Origin: Pyramidobacter sp.
Lineage (GTDB): Bacteria; Synergistota; Synergistia; Synergistales; Dethiosulfovibrionaceae
DNA length: 26,152 bases
Direction of reading: 5' to 3'
Assembly (NCBI GenBank): GCA_016286835.1
Contig: JAEEUD010000002.1
Span: 1-26,152 of the forward strand
A program made the translations under genes and the position numbers. This document shows, piece after piece, positions 7,464-13,861 of this stretch. Positions within the stretch are counted from its first letter, which is position 1; every line of letters starts with the position of its first letter. The notes under the pieces were generated by a model. That model worked only from the letters and a program-made list of their open reading frames with translations, was not told where the DNA came from and did no database searches.

Positions 7464-8906
7464 ATGAAAAAGTTGAAAAGATTTAGAGACATCACGCTTG
7501 GCTTGCTCGCCGGCGTCCTGCTGACGACGCTGATCTCGGCCGTCCACGCTGACAAGGGAGATTTCTTCCAGGTTGCGCCCTTTTCGGTCGATTCGCTCTG
7601 GCTCCTCAAGCAGGCGCGCGTGATCGTAGAGGCCTATCAGGTCGATGCGGCGAGCAGCGACGTTGAAGAGAGCGCGATGGTCCACGGCGCGATGCGCGGC
7701 ATGCTGAGTGCCTGGAAAGATCCGTACACCCGTTTCCTCGACCCTGAGCAGCTTGAAGAGGAAAAAACGTCGCTGGAGGGCTCGTTCGGCGGCCTCGGTA
7801 TCAACATCGCCAGCCGTGACGGCAAGATCCTTATTATCAACCCGATCGAAGGCACGCCGGCTGACCGTGCCGGAATGCGTCCCATGGACGAGATCGTGCG
7901 CGTGAACAACGACATCGTCATCGGCTGGGAGCTTGATAAAGTCGTCAAGCTGCTCCGCGGCGATCCCGGCACGGAAGTTACCGTGGGTGTGCGCAGGCCC
8001 GGCGAAACAAAGCTGATCGATTTCAAGATCGTGCGCGACATCATCAAGATCGAGACCGTCAAATCCGAGATGCTTGACAACAAGATCGGCTATATCCGCT
8101 TGCGCCAGTTCATCAAGACCAGCGCACCGGACGTGGGCAAGGCAGTCATCGACCTCAAGAACAAGGACGCCCGCGGACTGATCCTCGATCTACGCAACAA
8201 TGGCGGCGGGCTGCTGGATTCTGCCCGTGACATCTGCGACCTTTTTATCGACGGCGGAATCGTCGTCTCAACAAAGGGACGCGTCGATTCGGCAAACGAG
8301 GAGTTCTACGCCAACGAGGGCGTACTGACGAAACTGCCGCTTGTCGTGCTTATCAACGAAGGCAGCGCCAGCGCTTCCGAGATCGTTTCCGGCGCTCTGC
8401 GCGACCGCAACAAGACGCTTCTGATCGGTGCGAAGAGTTTCGGCAAGGGGTCTGTTCAGGTGCTGTTCAACCTTTCCGACGGCTCAGGCATGTTTGTGAC
8501 GACAGCGCGTTACTTCACGCCTAACGGAGTGCGGATTGACCACGTCGGCCTCTCGCCGGACATTTACGTCAAGTCAGTATGGAACGACGATGAACTCGAC
8601 GCAGTTCTCGAAGGTTCGAACGACAAGACCGGCTCTGACGATAAATCAGCGAACAAAGTCGTAAAGAAAGAGCAGGATAAGCAGAAAGGAAACGGCGAAA
8701 CGAAGAAAAAACGCCGCGATCCTCAACTGGAAAAGGCGCAGGCGACAGTTCTCCGCCTGATCGCAGGTGAAAAGCCCGAAGCGCTGCGCGATCCCGAGCC
8801 TGTTGTTGCCTCTGCAGATATCAAGCTTGTTTCCGAGGATACGAAGCCCCTTTCCGCTGATGTGTCTTCGGTGAGCGGGGACACGGCGCCTGTAAAGGAG
8901 AAATGA
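7464..8906 (+). CDS. S41-family C-terminal processing peptidase (Ctp)
   Basis: Exported serine peptidase of 480 residues: signal peptide or anchor (about 8-29), a PDZ domain (about 100-185) and an S41 catalytic core (about 205-370). The nucleophile lies in EGSASASEI (299-307) and the general base is Lys328 in FGKGSVQ, with Gln332 in the usual place. Such enzymes process periplasmic proteins and, in several bacteria, degrade cell-wall hydrolases, so a link with the neighbouring envC is plausible. Residues 375-480 form a charged, low-complexity tail rich in Lys, Asp and Glu that is longer than in compact Ctp proteins and has no recognised domain. AGGAGAA at 7452-7458 supports the start. The stop overlaps the next start as ATGA. 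Confidence 0.92.
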   Translation: MKKLKRFRDITLGLLAGVLLTTLISAVHADKGDFFQVAPFSVDSLWLLKQARVIVEAYQVDAASSDVEESAMVHGAMRGMLSAWKDPYTRFLDPEQLEEEKTSLEGSFGGLGINIASRDGKILIINPIEGTPADRAGMRPMDEIVRVNNDIVIGWELDKVVKLLRGDPGTEVTVGVRRPGETKLIDFKIVRDIIKIETVKSEMLDNKIGYIRLRQFIKTSAPDVGKAVIDLKNKDARGLILDLRNNGGGLLDSARDICDLFIDGGIVVSTKGRVDSANEEFYANEGVLTKLPLVVLINEGSASASEIVSGALRDRNKTLLIGAKSFGKGSVQVLFNLSDGSGMFVTTARYFTPNGVRIDHVGLSPDIYVKSVWNDDELDAVLEGSNDKTGSDDKSANKVVKKEQDKQKGNGETKKKRRDPQLEKAQATVLRLIAGEKPEALRDPEPVVASADIKLVSEDTKPLSADVSSVSGDTAPVKEK

Positions 8907-9901
8907 GAAGCCGCTGGCTTTTTGCAACATGCGTGGCTGTTTTGCTGGCCGCGGTCAGTCTGAGCCTTCCGTATGTGGCGCGGAGCGTCTTTCGCCCTGA
9001 CCGAGCCCGAGAAGAGTTACTTTCTGCCGTCGTACAGGAAAAGACTGGAGAGGCTGAAGTGCCCGAAAGTCCACGCGAGCCTTCACGCGAAGTTAAGCCA
9101 CCGCTTCGCCGTGTCCCGATCATCACGATCACGCATGAGCCGGAGCCGCACTTCGTTTCGTTTGACGATCCGCCCCAGCCTTTGCCGGTCATTTCGGAGG
9201 ACGATGGTAAGGACGGGCCGATCCTGGCGTTGGTCATCGACGACTTTGGCTATAACGCGAACATCGCCTCACGGATCCTTAAACTGAAGCTGCCCGCGAC
9301 GTGGGCGATCATCCCGAACGCGCCGCACAGTGAGAGCGTCGCTGCTCTGGCGGCGAAGCACGGACAGCCGTTTATCATGCACATTCCCATGCAGGCACTT
9401 GGCGACCCGGACGGCGGCCGTGATTATCTGATCGGGACAGATACCTCCGCGGCGAAGATCGAAACTGTCGTTGCCATGTTGAAGGAGCGTTTCCCGAAGG
9501 CAATCGGCGCGAACAATCACCGTGGATCAAAGGCTACCTCGCACGTCCCGGCGATGCGTGCGTTCATGAAAGCATTTGCAGAAACCGGCTGGGGATTTAT
9601 CGACAGCCGTACATCGCCCAAGTCGGTTGCCGAAAGTTTAGCGAGGGAGTATCGTATCCCTGTCGCGCACAATGTAGCGTTCATCGACGGCTCAACGGAT
9701 CTGAGTACGATGAAGCGCCAGTTTTCGCTTGCGCTGCGCATCGCGCGAAAACAGGGCGCGGCCGTGGCGATCTGCCATGCGCGTGAAAAAACGATGCCGT
9801 TTTTGACGTATCTGAGTACACTGGACACAAAACCCGTCCGCCTCGTTGGGGCCGACGTGGTGTGGAAACGGCGAAACGCCGTTAAGGAGGAAAAACGATG
9901 A
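8903..9901 (+). CDS. YibQ-type divergent polysaccharide deacetylase family protein
   Basis: Protein of 332 residues with an N-terminal membrane anchor or signal (about 5-27), a Pro/Glu-rich linker (about 45-100) and a divergent polysaccharide deacetylase fold (about 105-322, DUF610/YibQ family). Visible blocks are ALVIDDFGYN (Asp113-Asp114), IMHIPMQ around 158-164, NNHRGSKAT at 204-212, GFIDSRTSP near 231-239 and CHAR at 291-294, the usual positions of metal-binding Asp and His residues. The true substrate is unknown for the family. The order envC, Ctp peptidase, YibQ parallels the Gram-negative envC-yibQ arrangement and supports a periplasmic wall-related job. AAAGGAGAA at 8893-8901 precedes its ATG, which overlaps the previous stop by four bases; its own stop overlaps purA. 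Confidence 0.87.
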   Translation: MRSRWLFATCVAVLLAAVSLSLPYVARSVFRPDRAREELLSAVVQEKTGEAEVPESPREPSREVKPPLRRVPIITITHEPEPHFVSFDDPPQPLPVISEDDGKDGPILALVIDDFGYNANIASRILKLKLPATWAIIPNAPHSESVAALAAKHGQPFIMHIPMQALGDPDGGRDYLIGTDTSAAKIETVVAMLKERFPKAIGANNHRGSKATSHVPAMRAFMKAFAETGWGFIDSRTSPKSVAESLAREYRIPVAHNVAFIDGSTDLSTMKRQFSLALRIARKQGAAVAICHAREKTMPFLTYLSTLDTKPVRLVGADVVWKRRNAVKEEKR

Positions 9902-11184
9902 AGGGTAAAATCGAAGCGCTGATCGGCGCTCAGTGGGGAGACGAGGGAAAAGGCCGCGTCGTCGATTCCATCGGCTCGAAGATCGATATCTTTGCGCGCT
10001 ATCAGGGCGGTGCCAATGCCGGACACACCGTGTACGTTGACGGCGAAAAGTACGTGTTCCGCCTTCTTCCTTCGGGAATGCTGTATCCCGGCAAGACCTG
10101 CATGATCGGCAACGGCGTCGTCGTCGATCCCGAGCAGCTCATCAAGGAAATGAGCGAGCTGCGCGCCAAGGGCAAGGACCGCGCCTGCCTGCGCGTGAGC
10201 GGTGCGGCGCATGTCGTCATGCCTTATCATAAGCTGTTCGATAACCTCCAGGAGGAATCGCGCGACAGCAGCCACAAGATCGGCACAACCGGCCGCGGTA
10301 TCGGCCCCTGCTATGTCGATAAGTATACGAGGATCGGCATCCGCATGGAAGACCTGCTTGACGAGCACGTCCTTCGCGAAAAGCTGAACGTCGCTCTTGC
10401 CGAGAAAAACCGCATCCTCTCCGGCGTATACGGCAAAGAGCCGCTCGCGCTCGATCCTATTTACGAACAGGCGTTGAACTGGGGTAAGACGCTCCAGCCT
10501 TATATCGCAGACGTTTCCGTCGAAGTCTACGAAGCGCTTGAAAGCGGCCAGACCGTGCTCTTTGAGGGCGCGCAGGGAACATTGCTTGACGTCGACCACG
10601 GCACATACCCGATGGTCACCAGTTCCAATCCCGTTTCGTCCGGAGGGTGCATCGGTCTGGGCATCGGCATGAAGTATGTCGATCGCGTCATCGGTGTCGC
10701 CAAGGCTTATCTCACGCGCGTCGGCTCAGGCCCGTTCCCCACGGAAGATTTCGGCCCCGACGGTGAGGAGATCCGCCGCAAGGGCGGCGAGTTCGGCGCC
10801 GTTACCGGCCGTCCACGCCGCTGCGGCTGGCTCGATCTCGTCGCACTCCGCTACGCAGTGCGTGTCAACGGACTGACCTGTCTGGCCCTGACGAAGCTCG
10901 ACATCCTCACTGGCTTTGATGAGATCAAAGTCTGCAACTCGTACAAGTCTGGCGACGCCACGCTGACCAACTTCCCCTCGGCGATCGCCAAGCTGGAAAA
11001 AGTCGAACCGATCTATTACACCCTGCCTGGCTGGAAGGAAGACATCTCGACCGCGCGCAAGTTTGAGGACCTGCCTGCCAACGCTCAGGCGTATGTGAAG
11101 CACATCGAAGAAGTCACTGGCGTGCCCGTCGTCCTGATCGGCGTTGGCCCAGACCGCGAACAGCTGATTCTGCGTGGACTGTAA
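9898..11184 (+). CDS. purA: Adenylosuccinate synthetase PurA
   Basis: Cytoplasmic enzyme of 428 residues making adenylosuccinate from IMP, aspartate and GTP, the first committed step from IMP to AMP. Signatures are GAQWGDEGKGRVVD (about 10-23, with the phosphate loop and the catalytic Asp), GGANAGHTVY, KIGTTGRGIGPCYVDK, FEGAQGTLLDVDHGTYP and the C-terminal GVGPDRE, all in order and at normal family length. Its ATG overlaps the preceding stop as ATGA, and AAGGAGG just upstream (about 9884-9890) gives strong initiation. A metabolic gene ending a division and envelope operon probably reflects transcriptional linkage rather than shared function. A strong hairpin follows twelve bases after the stop. 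Confidence 0.97.
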   Translation: MKGKIEALIGAQWGDEGKGRVVDSIGSKIDIFARYQGGANAGHTVYVDGEKYVFRLLPSGMLYPGKTCMIGNGVVVDPEQLIKEMSELRAKGKDRACLRVSGAAHVVMPYHKLFDNLQEESRDSSHKIGTTGRGIGPCYVDKYTRIGIRMEDLLDEHVLREKLNVALAEKNRILSGVYGKEPLALDPIYEQALNWGKTLQPYIADVSVEVYEALESGQTVLFEGAQGTLLDVDHGTYPMVTSSNPVSSGGCIGLGIGMKYVDRVIGVAKAYLTRVGSGPFPTEDFGPDGEEIRRKGGEFGAVTGRPRRCGWLDLVALRYAVRVNGLTCLALTKLDILTGFDEIKVCNSYKSGDATLTNFPSAIAKLEKVEPIYYTLPGWKEDISTARKFEDLPANAQAYVKHIEEVTGVPVVLIGVGPDREQLILRGL

Positions 11185-11195
11185 AATTCTCAAAG

Positions 11196-11230
11196 CAATG
11201 GCCGCTCTGCATTGTGCTGAGCGGCCATTG
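11196..11230 (+). terminator. Perfect 12-bp hairpin after purA, without a U tract
   Basis: CAATGGCCGCTC at 11196-11207 is exactly complementary to GAGCGGCCATTG at 11219-11230, with an 11-base loop. It begins 12 bases after the purA stop. No run of T follows, so it is not a textbook intrinsic terminator; it may stop or protect the 3' end of the long ftsE-purA transcript. A further copy of AATGGCC at 11239-11245 could pair alternatively with the downstream arm. Confidence 0.5.
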
Positions 11231-11312
11231 TCATAACGAATGGCCAAAATCGTTCGCCTCGAACGAAGATTTAAGCGATAATTGAAGTGCAAAGATTTCG
11301 AGAGAAAGCCCC

Positions 11313-11340
11313 TTTACAAATAAATCTTTTGTGCTAGAAT
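11313..11340 (+). promoter_or_regulatory. Promoter of the tRNA-Ile gene
   Basis: TTTACA at 11313-11318 (-35, five of six consensus bases) and TAGAAT at 11335-11340 (-10) are separated by 16 bases, with TG one base before the -10. Initiation would fall near 11347, about 16 bases before the mature tRNA. Confidence 0.75.
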
Positions 11341-11362
11341 ACTCGTTGTGTTCGAGAAAGAA

Positions 11363-11439
11363 GGGCCGCTAGCTCAGTTGGTCAGAGCACTCGGCTGATA
11401 ACCGAGAGGTCAGAAGTTCAAATCTTCTGCGGCCCACCA
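11363..11439 (+). tRNA. tRNA-Ile(GAT)
   Basis: A 77-base tRNA that folds into a complete cloverleaf. The acceptor stem GGGCCGC (11363-11369) pairs with GCGGCCC (11429-11435), the D arm contains AGCTCAGTTGGTCAGAGC, and the anticodon stem CTCGG/CCGAG encloses the loop CTGATAA. The anticodon GAT is at 11397-11399, and the T arm contains GTTCAAATC. The discriminator A is followed by an encoded CCA at 11437-11439. It is a lone tRNA gene, not in an rRNA spacer as tRNA-Ile(GAT) often is, and has its own promoter and terminator. Confidence 0.97.
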
Positions 11440-11450
11440 ATAGGTTTTAC

Positions 11451-11478
11451 AAGCCACGACGTTTGTCGTGGCTTTTTT
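11451..11478 (+). terminator. Intrinsic terminator of the tRNA-Ile gene
   Basis: AAGCCACGAC (11451-11460), loop GTTT, then GTCGTGGCTT (11465-11474) forms a perfect 10-bp stem that runs into six T residues (11473-11478). It starts 11 bases after the tRNA. Confidence 0.92.
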
Positions 11479-11524
11479 CGTATGAAAGAATCTGCGCGAT
11501 TTTCAAAAATTGCTGATTTTACGT

Positions 11525-11553
11525 ATGTCAAAACGTCGCAATTCTGTTATAGT
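11525..11553 (+). promoter_or_regulatory. Promoter of the PHP - pmbA - amidase operon
   Basis: ATGTCA at 11525-11530 (four of six -35 bases) and TATAGT at 11548-11553 are separated by 17 bases, with TG at 11545-11546 forming an extended -10. It is the first promoter-like site after the tRNA terminator and lies about 55 bases before the upstream ORF at 11608. Confidence 0.55.
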
Positions 11554-11607
11554 AAGAACGAAGAGACCGTCCTCGCAAAAACGGGGGTGGCGAAAGGAGT
11601 TGATACC

Positions 11608-11679
11608 ATGAAACGGGTCGATTCGATCGTTCTTCATGGGCATCTTGGATTGCGCGTACAAGGCAGGCATAGGCAATGA
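11608..11679 (+). CDS. 23-codon upstream ORF coupled to the PHP gene
   Basis: ATG at 11608 is preceded by AAAGGAG (11593-11599) at ideal spacing, the best ribosome binding site in this region. The ORF encodes MKRVDSIVLHGHLGLRVQGR plus three more residues and stops with TGA at 11677-11679, which overlaps the ATG of the PHP gene (ATGA). The PHP gene lacks a comparable site, so ribosomes probably reach it by re-initiation after this ORF. I recognise no protein family. It may be a translated leader whose role is coupling or regulation rather than a functional peptide. The next longer in-frame start (11482) lies upstream of the predicted promoter and is less likely. Confidence 0.5.
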   Translation: MKRVDSIVLHGHLGLRVQGRHRQ

Positions 11680-12503
11680 TCCGCGTCGATATGCACTTTC
11701 ACAGCACGTGTTCCGACGGCAGCGATTCGCCGGAGGCGCTGGCGCGTCTGGCGAGAAAACGCGGCTGTGCCGTGGTATCGCTCACCGATCACGATACGAT
11801 GGAAGGCGTGCCGGCCTTTCTGACAATGTGCCGGCGTCTGGGTCTGCGGGCTGTTTCCGGTGTGGAGATCTCGGCGGAGTATTCGGGCACGCTGCACATT
11901 CTTGGTTATAACTACGATATTGATCATGCCGATTTTCAGAGAGCTCTTAAGACGATCCAGAGACACCGTGACGAGCGCAACGTCAAGATCCTCGCACGTC
12001 TTAACGAGTTTGGCATCCCGCTGACCATGGAAGACGTGCAGCGTGAGGCCGGCGTGGGAGTGATCGGGCGTCCGCATTTCGCGTTTGCGCTGATTCGCCG
12101 CGGCATCGTACACGATATGATGTCGGCCTTTTCGGAGTATCTGGGACGGTCGGGGCAGGCGTATGTCCACAAGGTCAGCCTCTCTCCCGAGGCGACGATC
12201 GCGGCCATTCGTGATGCTGGCGGCGTGGCGGTGTTGGCTCACCCGGTACAGACGTGTGCGGATCCAAAAAAGCTGCCGGAGATCCTGCGCTGGCTCAAGT
12301 CGCTCGGGCTGTGGGGAGTCGAATGCTATTCGGGCCATCATGATCCTGCCCAGGTGGAGGAGTACAAGCAGCTGGCAGCCGCGCACGGGCTTGAAGTGAC
12401 GGCAGGTTCCGACTATCATGGGCGCGGCCGTCCCGGTTATCACTTCGGCATTGCCGTGCCTGAGACGATGCTGCCGTGGGCGCGGCTTGGCATTCGTATG
12501 TGA
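11676..12503 (+). CDS. PHP-domain phosphoesterase (YciV/RNase AM-like)
   Basis: Cytoplasmic metal-dependent phosphoesterase of 275 residues. The PHP signature is complete: DMHFHSTCSDGSDSP (His7, His9, Asp14), LTDHDT (Asp38, His39), SGVEIS, HILGY, GRPHFA, LAHPVQ and AGSDYHG, which supply the ligands of a trinuclear metal site. Proteins of this length and motif set include 3',5'-nucleoside bisphosphate phosphatases and the 5'-3' exoribonuclease RNase AM of E. coli; the exact substrate here is inferred only to this level. There is no good Shine-Dalgarno before ATG 11676, and the start overlaps the stop of a small upstream ORF. The PmbA-like gene begins 8 bases after its stop. Confidence 0.88.
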   Translation: MIRVDMHFHSTCSDGSDSPEALARLARKRGCAVVSLTDHDTMEGVPAFLTMCRRLGLRAVSGVEISAEYSGTLHILGYNYDIDHADFQRALKTIQRHRDERNVKILARLNEFGIPLTMEDVQREAGVGVIGRPHFAFALIRRGIVHDMMSAFSEYLGRSGQAYVHKVSLSPEATIAAIRDAGGVAVLAHPVQTCADPKKLPEILRWLKSLGLWGVECYSGHHDPAQVEEYKQLAAAHGLEVTAGSDYHGRGRPGYHFGIAVPETMLPWARLGIRM

Positions 12504-12511
12504 GGTCGGTC

Positions 12512-13861
12512 ATGGATAAACGCTCTGCGGCGGTTCTGCTCGAAAGGACGATCGAGCTTGCGCAAAAGCGCGGCGCTAAGGCATCGGAGTGTTCGTGGGC
12601 GAGCGGCGCTTCCGGTTCGTTTTCTGTCTGTGACGACGCGCTTGAACGCAGCCGCACGTCGCGTTTTTTTGCGGTGGGACTGCGCGTGCTGGACGGAGAG
12701 AACCGTCAGGGCGTGGCAAGTCTGACCGATTTTGACGGCGACGTTGTTTCCGAACTCTGCGACGCTGCTTTTGCCAATGCGCGCGGTAACGCTCCCGAGG
12801 ACGACGTAGTTTTTGCGGAAAAGTCGCCTACGCCCGCCGGGCAGGACCTTGGCGTTTACGATCCGGCTTTGCCGGAATGGCCGGTTGAGGAGCAGATCGA
12901 GCTATGTCTGGCGATGAGCCGCGAGGCACGCGCTTTGGACGCGCGCGTACGCGGAGTGCGCTCCAGCGCAGTGCATTCGCTTTCCGGCGAGATGCAATCG
13001 CTCAACAGCTTCGGCGCGTTTTACGAAAGCAAAATGACGAGCGGCTCTCTGAGCATGACGCTGCTTGCGAATGACGGCGAGGCGACGGAGATCAACGGCG
13101 CGTCGAACGAGGCGAGGTCGCGCGCGCGGCTGCTTGCTCTTTTGCCAGTGCGGGAAGCAGTGGAGAACTCCGTTCGTCTGATGAACAGCAGGCCGCTGCG
13201 TTCGGGACGGTATACGCTTGTTCTGGAGCCTGCGGTGACGGCGTCGTTTCTGACGGTGCTGGCCGATCTGTTCTGCGCCTCGAACGTGTGCAAGGATCTG
13301 TCGCTGCTCGCCGGCCGTCTGGGCGAGCCGGTGGCGTCGAAATCGCTGACGCTGATCGACGACGGCCGTCTGTTTGCCGGTTCCGGTACTTCGCATTGCG
13401 ACAGCGAGATGATCCAAACGCAGAAAACTACCGTGCTTGACCGTGGCCGCGTCGTTCGCTGGCTGTGCAATCTTCAGTACGGGAAAAGGCTGGGCTTCCC
13501 TTCGACGGGAAATTGCGCGCGCGGTCTGGATTCGCTACCCGACGTGGATGTGAATAATTTTTACGTAGTCCCGGGAGATCGTGACTGTGAGACGATCATT
13601 GCCGCCCTCGGAAAGTGTTTTCGCGTTGCCGAACTGATGGGGCTGCACACGGTCGATCCCGTCACGGGCGACTTTTCCCTGGGAGCCCGAGGCGTGTATT
13701 ATGAACATGGCGCGAGCTTGCCTGTGGCACAGGTGACGATCGCCGGTAATCTGCTCGATTTTCTGAAACAGATCACGGAGGTCGGTTCCGATCTCAGATT
13801 CTTTGGCCGCTTCGGCGGTTGCACGATGGTGGTGGAAGACATTGCGGTGGCTGGAACGTAG
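12512..13861 (+). CDS. PmbA/TldE-like metallopeptidase-family protein
   Basis: Protein of 449 residues of the TldD/PmbA family. The N-terminal half has the family pattern around SRTSRFFAVGLRVLDGENRQGVAS, and the C-terminal half contains RSGRYTLVLEPAVTASFLTVLADLF, GTSHCDSEMIQTQKTTVLDRG, NCARGLDSLPDVDVNNFYV and GVYYEHG. I see no HExxxH motif, which places it with PmbA/TldE, the non-zinc-binding partner, rather than TldD. In E. coli the TldD/E pair matures microcin B17 and helps degrade a labile antitoxin. No TldD is encoded in the window, so the partner must be elsewhere or absent. GAGGT at 12502-12506 supports ATG 12512. The amidase start overlaps its 3' end. Confidence 0.83.
   Translation: MDKRSAAVLLERTIELAQKRGAKASECSWASGASGSFSVCDDALERSRTSRFFAVGLRVLDGENRQGVASLTDFDGDVVSELCDAAFANARGNAPEDDVVFAEKSPTPAGQDLGVYDPALPEWPVEEQIELCLAMSREARALDARVRGVRSSAVHSLSGEMQSLNSFGAFYESKMTSGSLSMTLLANDGEATEINGASNEARSRARLLALLPVREAVENSVRLMNSRPLRSGRYTLVLEPAVTASFLTVLADLFCASNVCKDLSLLAGRLGEPVASKSLTLIDDGRLFAGSGTSHCDSEMIQTQKTTVLDRGRVVRWLCNLQYGKRLGFPSTGNCARGLDSLPDVDVNNFYVVPGDRDCETIIAALGKCFRVAELMGLHTVDPVTGDFSLGARGVYYEHGASLPVAQVTIAGNLLDFLKQITEVGSDLRFFGRFGGCTMVVEDIAVAGT

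Noticed and set aside
6398..7609. 403-codon open frame on the minus strand opposite envC
   Set aside because: Antisense shadow of the coiled-coil gene; hydrophobic runs mirror its Lys/Glu-rich codons and no ribosome site or family match is visible.
9517..10599. 360-codon open frame on the minus strand opposite yibQ and purA
   Set aside because: Spans two overlapping, clearly coding plus-strand genes and has no independent evidence.
11555..11607. Riboswitch in the PHP leader
   Set aside because: Only about 50 bases separate the predicted transcription start from the first ORF, too short for a known class, and no matching core was seen.
11482..11679. A 65-residue protein upstream of the PHP gene
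   Set aside because: Its start precedes the predicted promoter; only the last 23 codons, with a strong ribosome site, are supported and are listed instead.
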